From Mesostigma viride (lineage: Eukaryota > Streptophyta > Mesostigmatophyceae > Mesostigmatales > Mesostigmataceae), in the NCBI GenBank assembly GCA_009746045.1, contig RPFO01001162.1, positions 776,478 to 840,477 on the forward strand: a stretch of 64,000 nucleotides of DNA, written 5' to 3'. Within the stretch, counting starts at the first letter, position 1; every line of letters begins with the position of its first letter. A model generated the notes under the pieces. The model saw only the letters and a list, made by a program, of their open reading frames with translations, was not told the origin of the DNA and made no database searches. The translations under genes and the position numbers were made by a program. Of this stretch, positions 63,901-64,000 are shown in pieces.

Positions 63901-64000
63901 GGCGGCGCAGGCAGAGGGGGCAGCACTCAAGGACCAAGCCGCACGCATGCGCCAGGAGATGGCGCACGAGAGGCGACGTGGCCAGCATGAGGAGATGCAA
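54991..64000 (+). CDS. Unrecognised coiled-coil protein, 10 exons seen, 3' end outside window
   Basis: Exons: 54991-55070, 56552-56735, 57407-58921, 59467-59547, 60068-60193, 60904-61194, 61977-62114, 62425-62529, 63065-63265 and 63854-64000+. All borders are GT/AG. All joins from exon 2 onward are phase 0, giving at least 956 residues. The N-terminus MGTVKKGALQDQALRKG is basic. Exon 3 (about residues 89-593) is Pro/Ala/Gly-rich with one Glu/Arg-rich helix near 195-275. Exons 4-10 are almost pure heptad-type helix (EQSLQAVIENLRQLEERLIR, VLREQLLVSYQERVAALEAE, LVEREAAIRDLHTQLQAAQA). Each short exon encodes a module of helix. I see no enzymatic domain. It is head-to-head with GCP4, so a centrosome or basal-body role is a guess. 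The start of exon 6 is the least sure border. Confidence 0.75.
61783..61851. repeat. Perfect 31-bp inverted repeat with 7-nt loop
   Basis: Arms 61783-61813 (starting CCCCTCCCACATGATATGCA) and 61821-61851 are exact reverse complements around the loop AGTATCA. It lies in the intron between exons 6 and 7 of the coiled-coil gene. Confidence 0.95.

Overview
This window is a GC-rich stretch of nuclear DNA from a eukaryote. Its genes are split by GT-AG introns, and the introns are packed with micro- and minisatellites. One gene encodes a subunit of the dynein-2 motor of intraflagellar transport and another a gamma-tubulin complex subunit, so the organism builds cilia. A unicellular flagellated alga, perhaps a green one, is my best guess, but nothing here fixes the lineage.

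Layout. (1) 1-6995, plus strand: the 3' part of a DDX1-type DEAD-box RNA helicase, seven exons, 5' end outside the window. (2) 7519-15178: a complete LTR retrotransposon with almost identical LTRs, a 5-bp target duplication, a large upstream ORF1 and an intact 1543-codon gag-pol ORF. Its pol order is integrase, protease-like, RT, RNase H, which is not the usual copia or gypsy order. (3) 15184-23590: decayed repeats, including two inverted fragments of one non-LTR retrotransposon, an ORF1-like remnant, a short retroposon nested in one fragment with its target duplication, and tetranucleotide arrays that repeatedly adjoin a short conserved hairpin. (4) 23591-29424, minus: a ZCCHC17 (pNO40) homologue with S1 domain and CCHC knuckle, eight exons. 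(5) 30554-36483, plus: WDR60/DYNC2I1, dynein-2 intermediate chain, four exons. (6) 36484-39380: intergenic DNA with one unrecognised minus-strand ORF. (7) 39381-54016, minus: TUBGCP4 (GCP4), 15 exons whose reading phases all join, 762 residues, complete. (8) 54991-64000, plus: an unrecognised coiled-coil protein, ten exons seen, running off the end.

The genes form two divergent pairs with intergenic gaps of about 1.1 kb (ZCCHC17/WDR60) and 1.0 kb (GCP4/coiled-coil gene), which are probably bidirectional promoters. WDR60 and GCP4 act at cilia and microtubule-organising centres. The coiled-coil gene is head-to-head with GCP4, so a role in the same place is a reasonable guess, not a result.

The main pattern I found is that several intronic arrays are built from the splice donor itself. 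The last bases of the exon plus the GT donor are tandemly repeated into the intron in DDX1, twice in GCP4, and in degenerate form in WDR60. Other arrays sit just upstream of acceptors and are pyrimidine-rich on the transcribed sense. Exon coordinates were worked out by hand from protein similarity recalled from family knowledge plus GT/AG sites and phase matching. No alignment or search was run.
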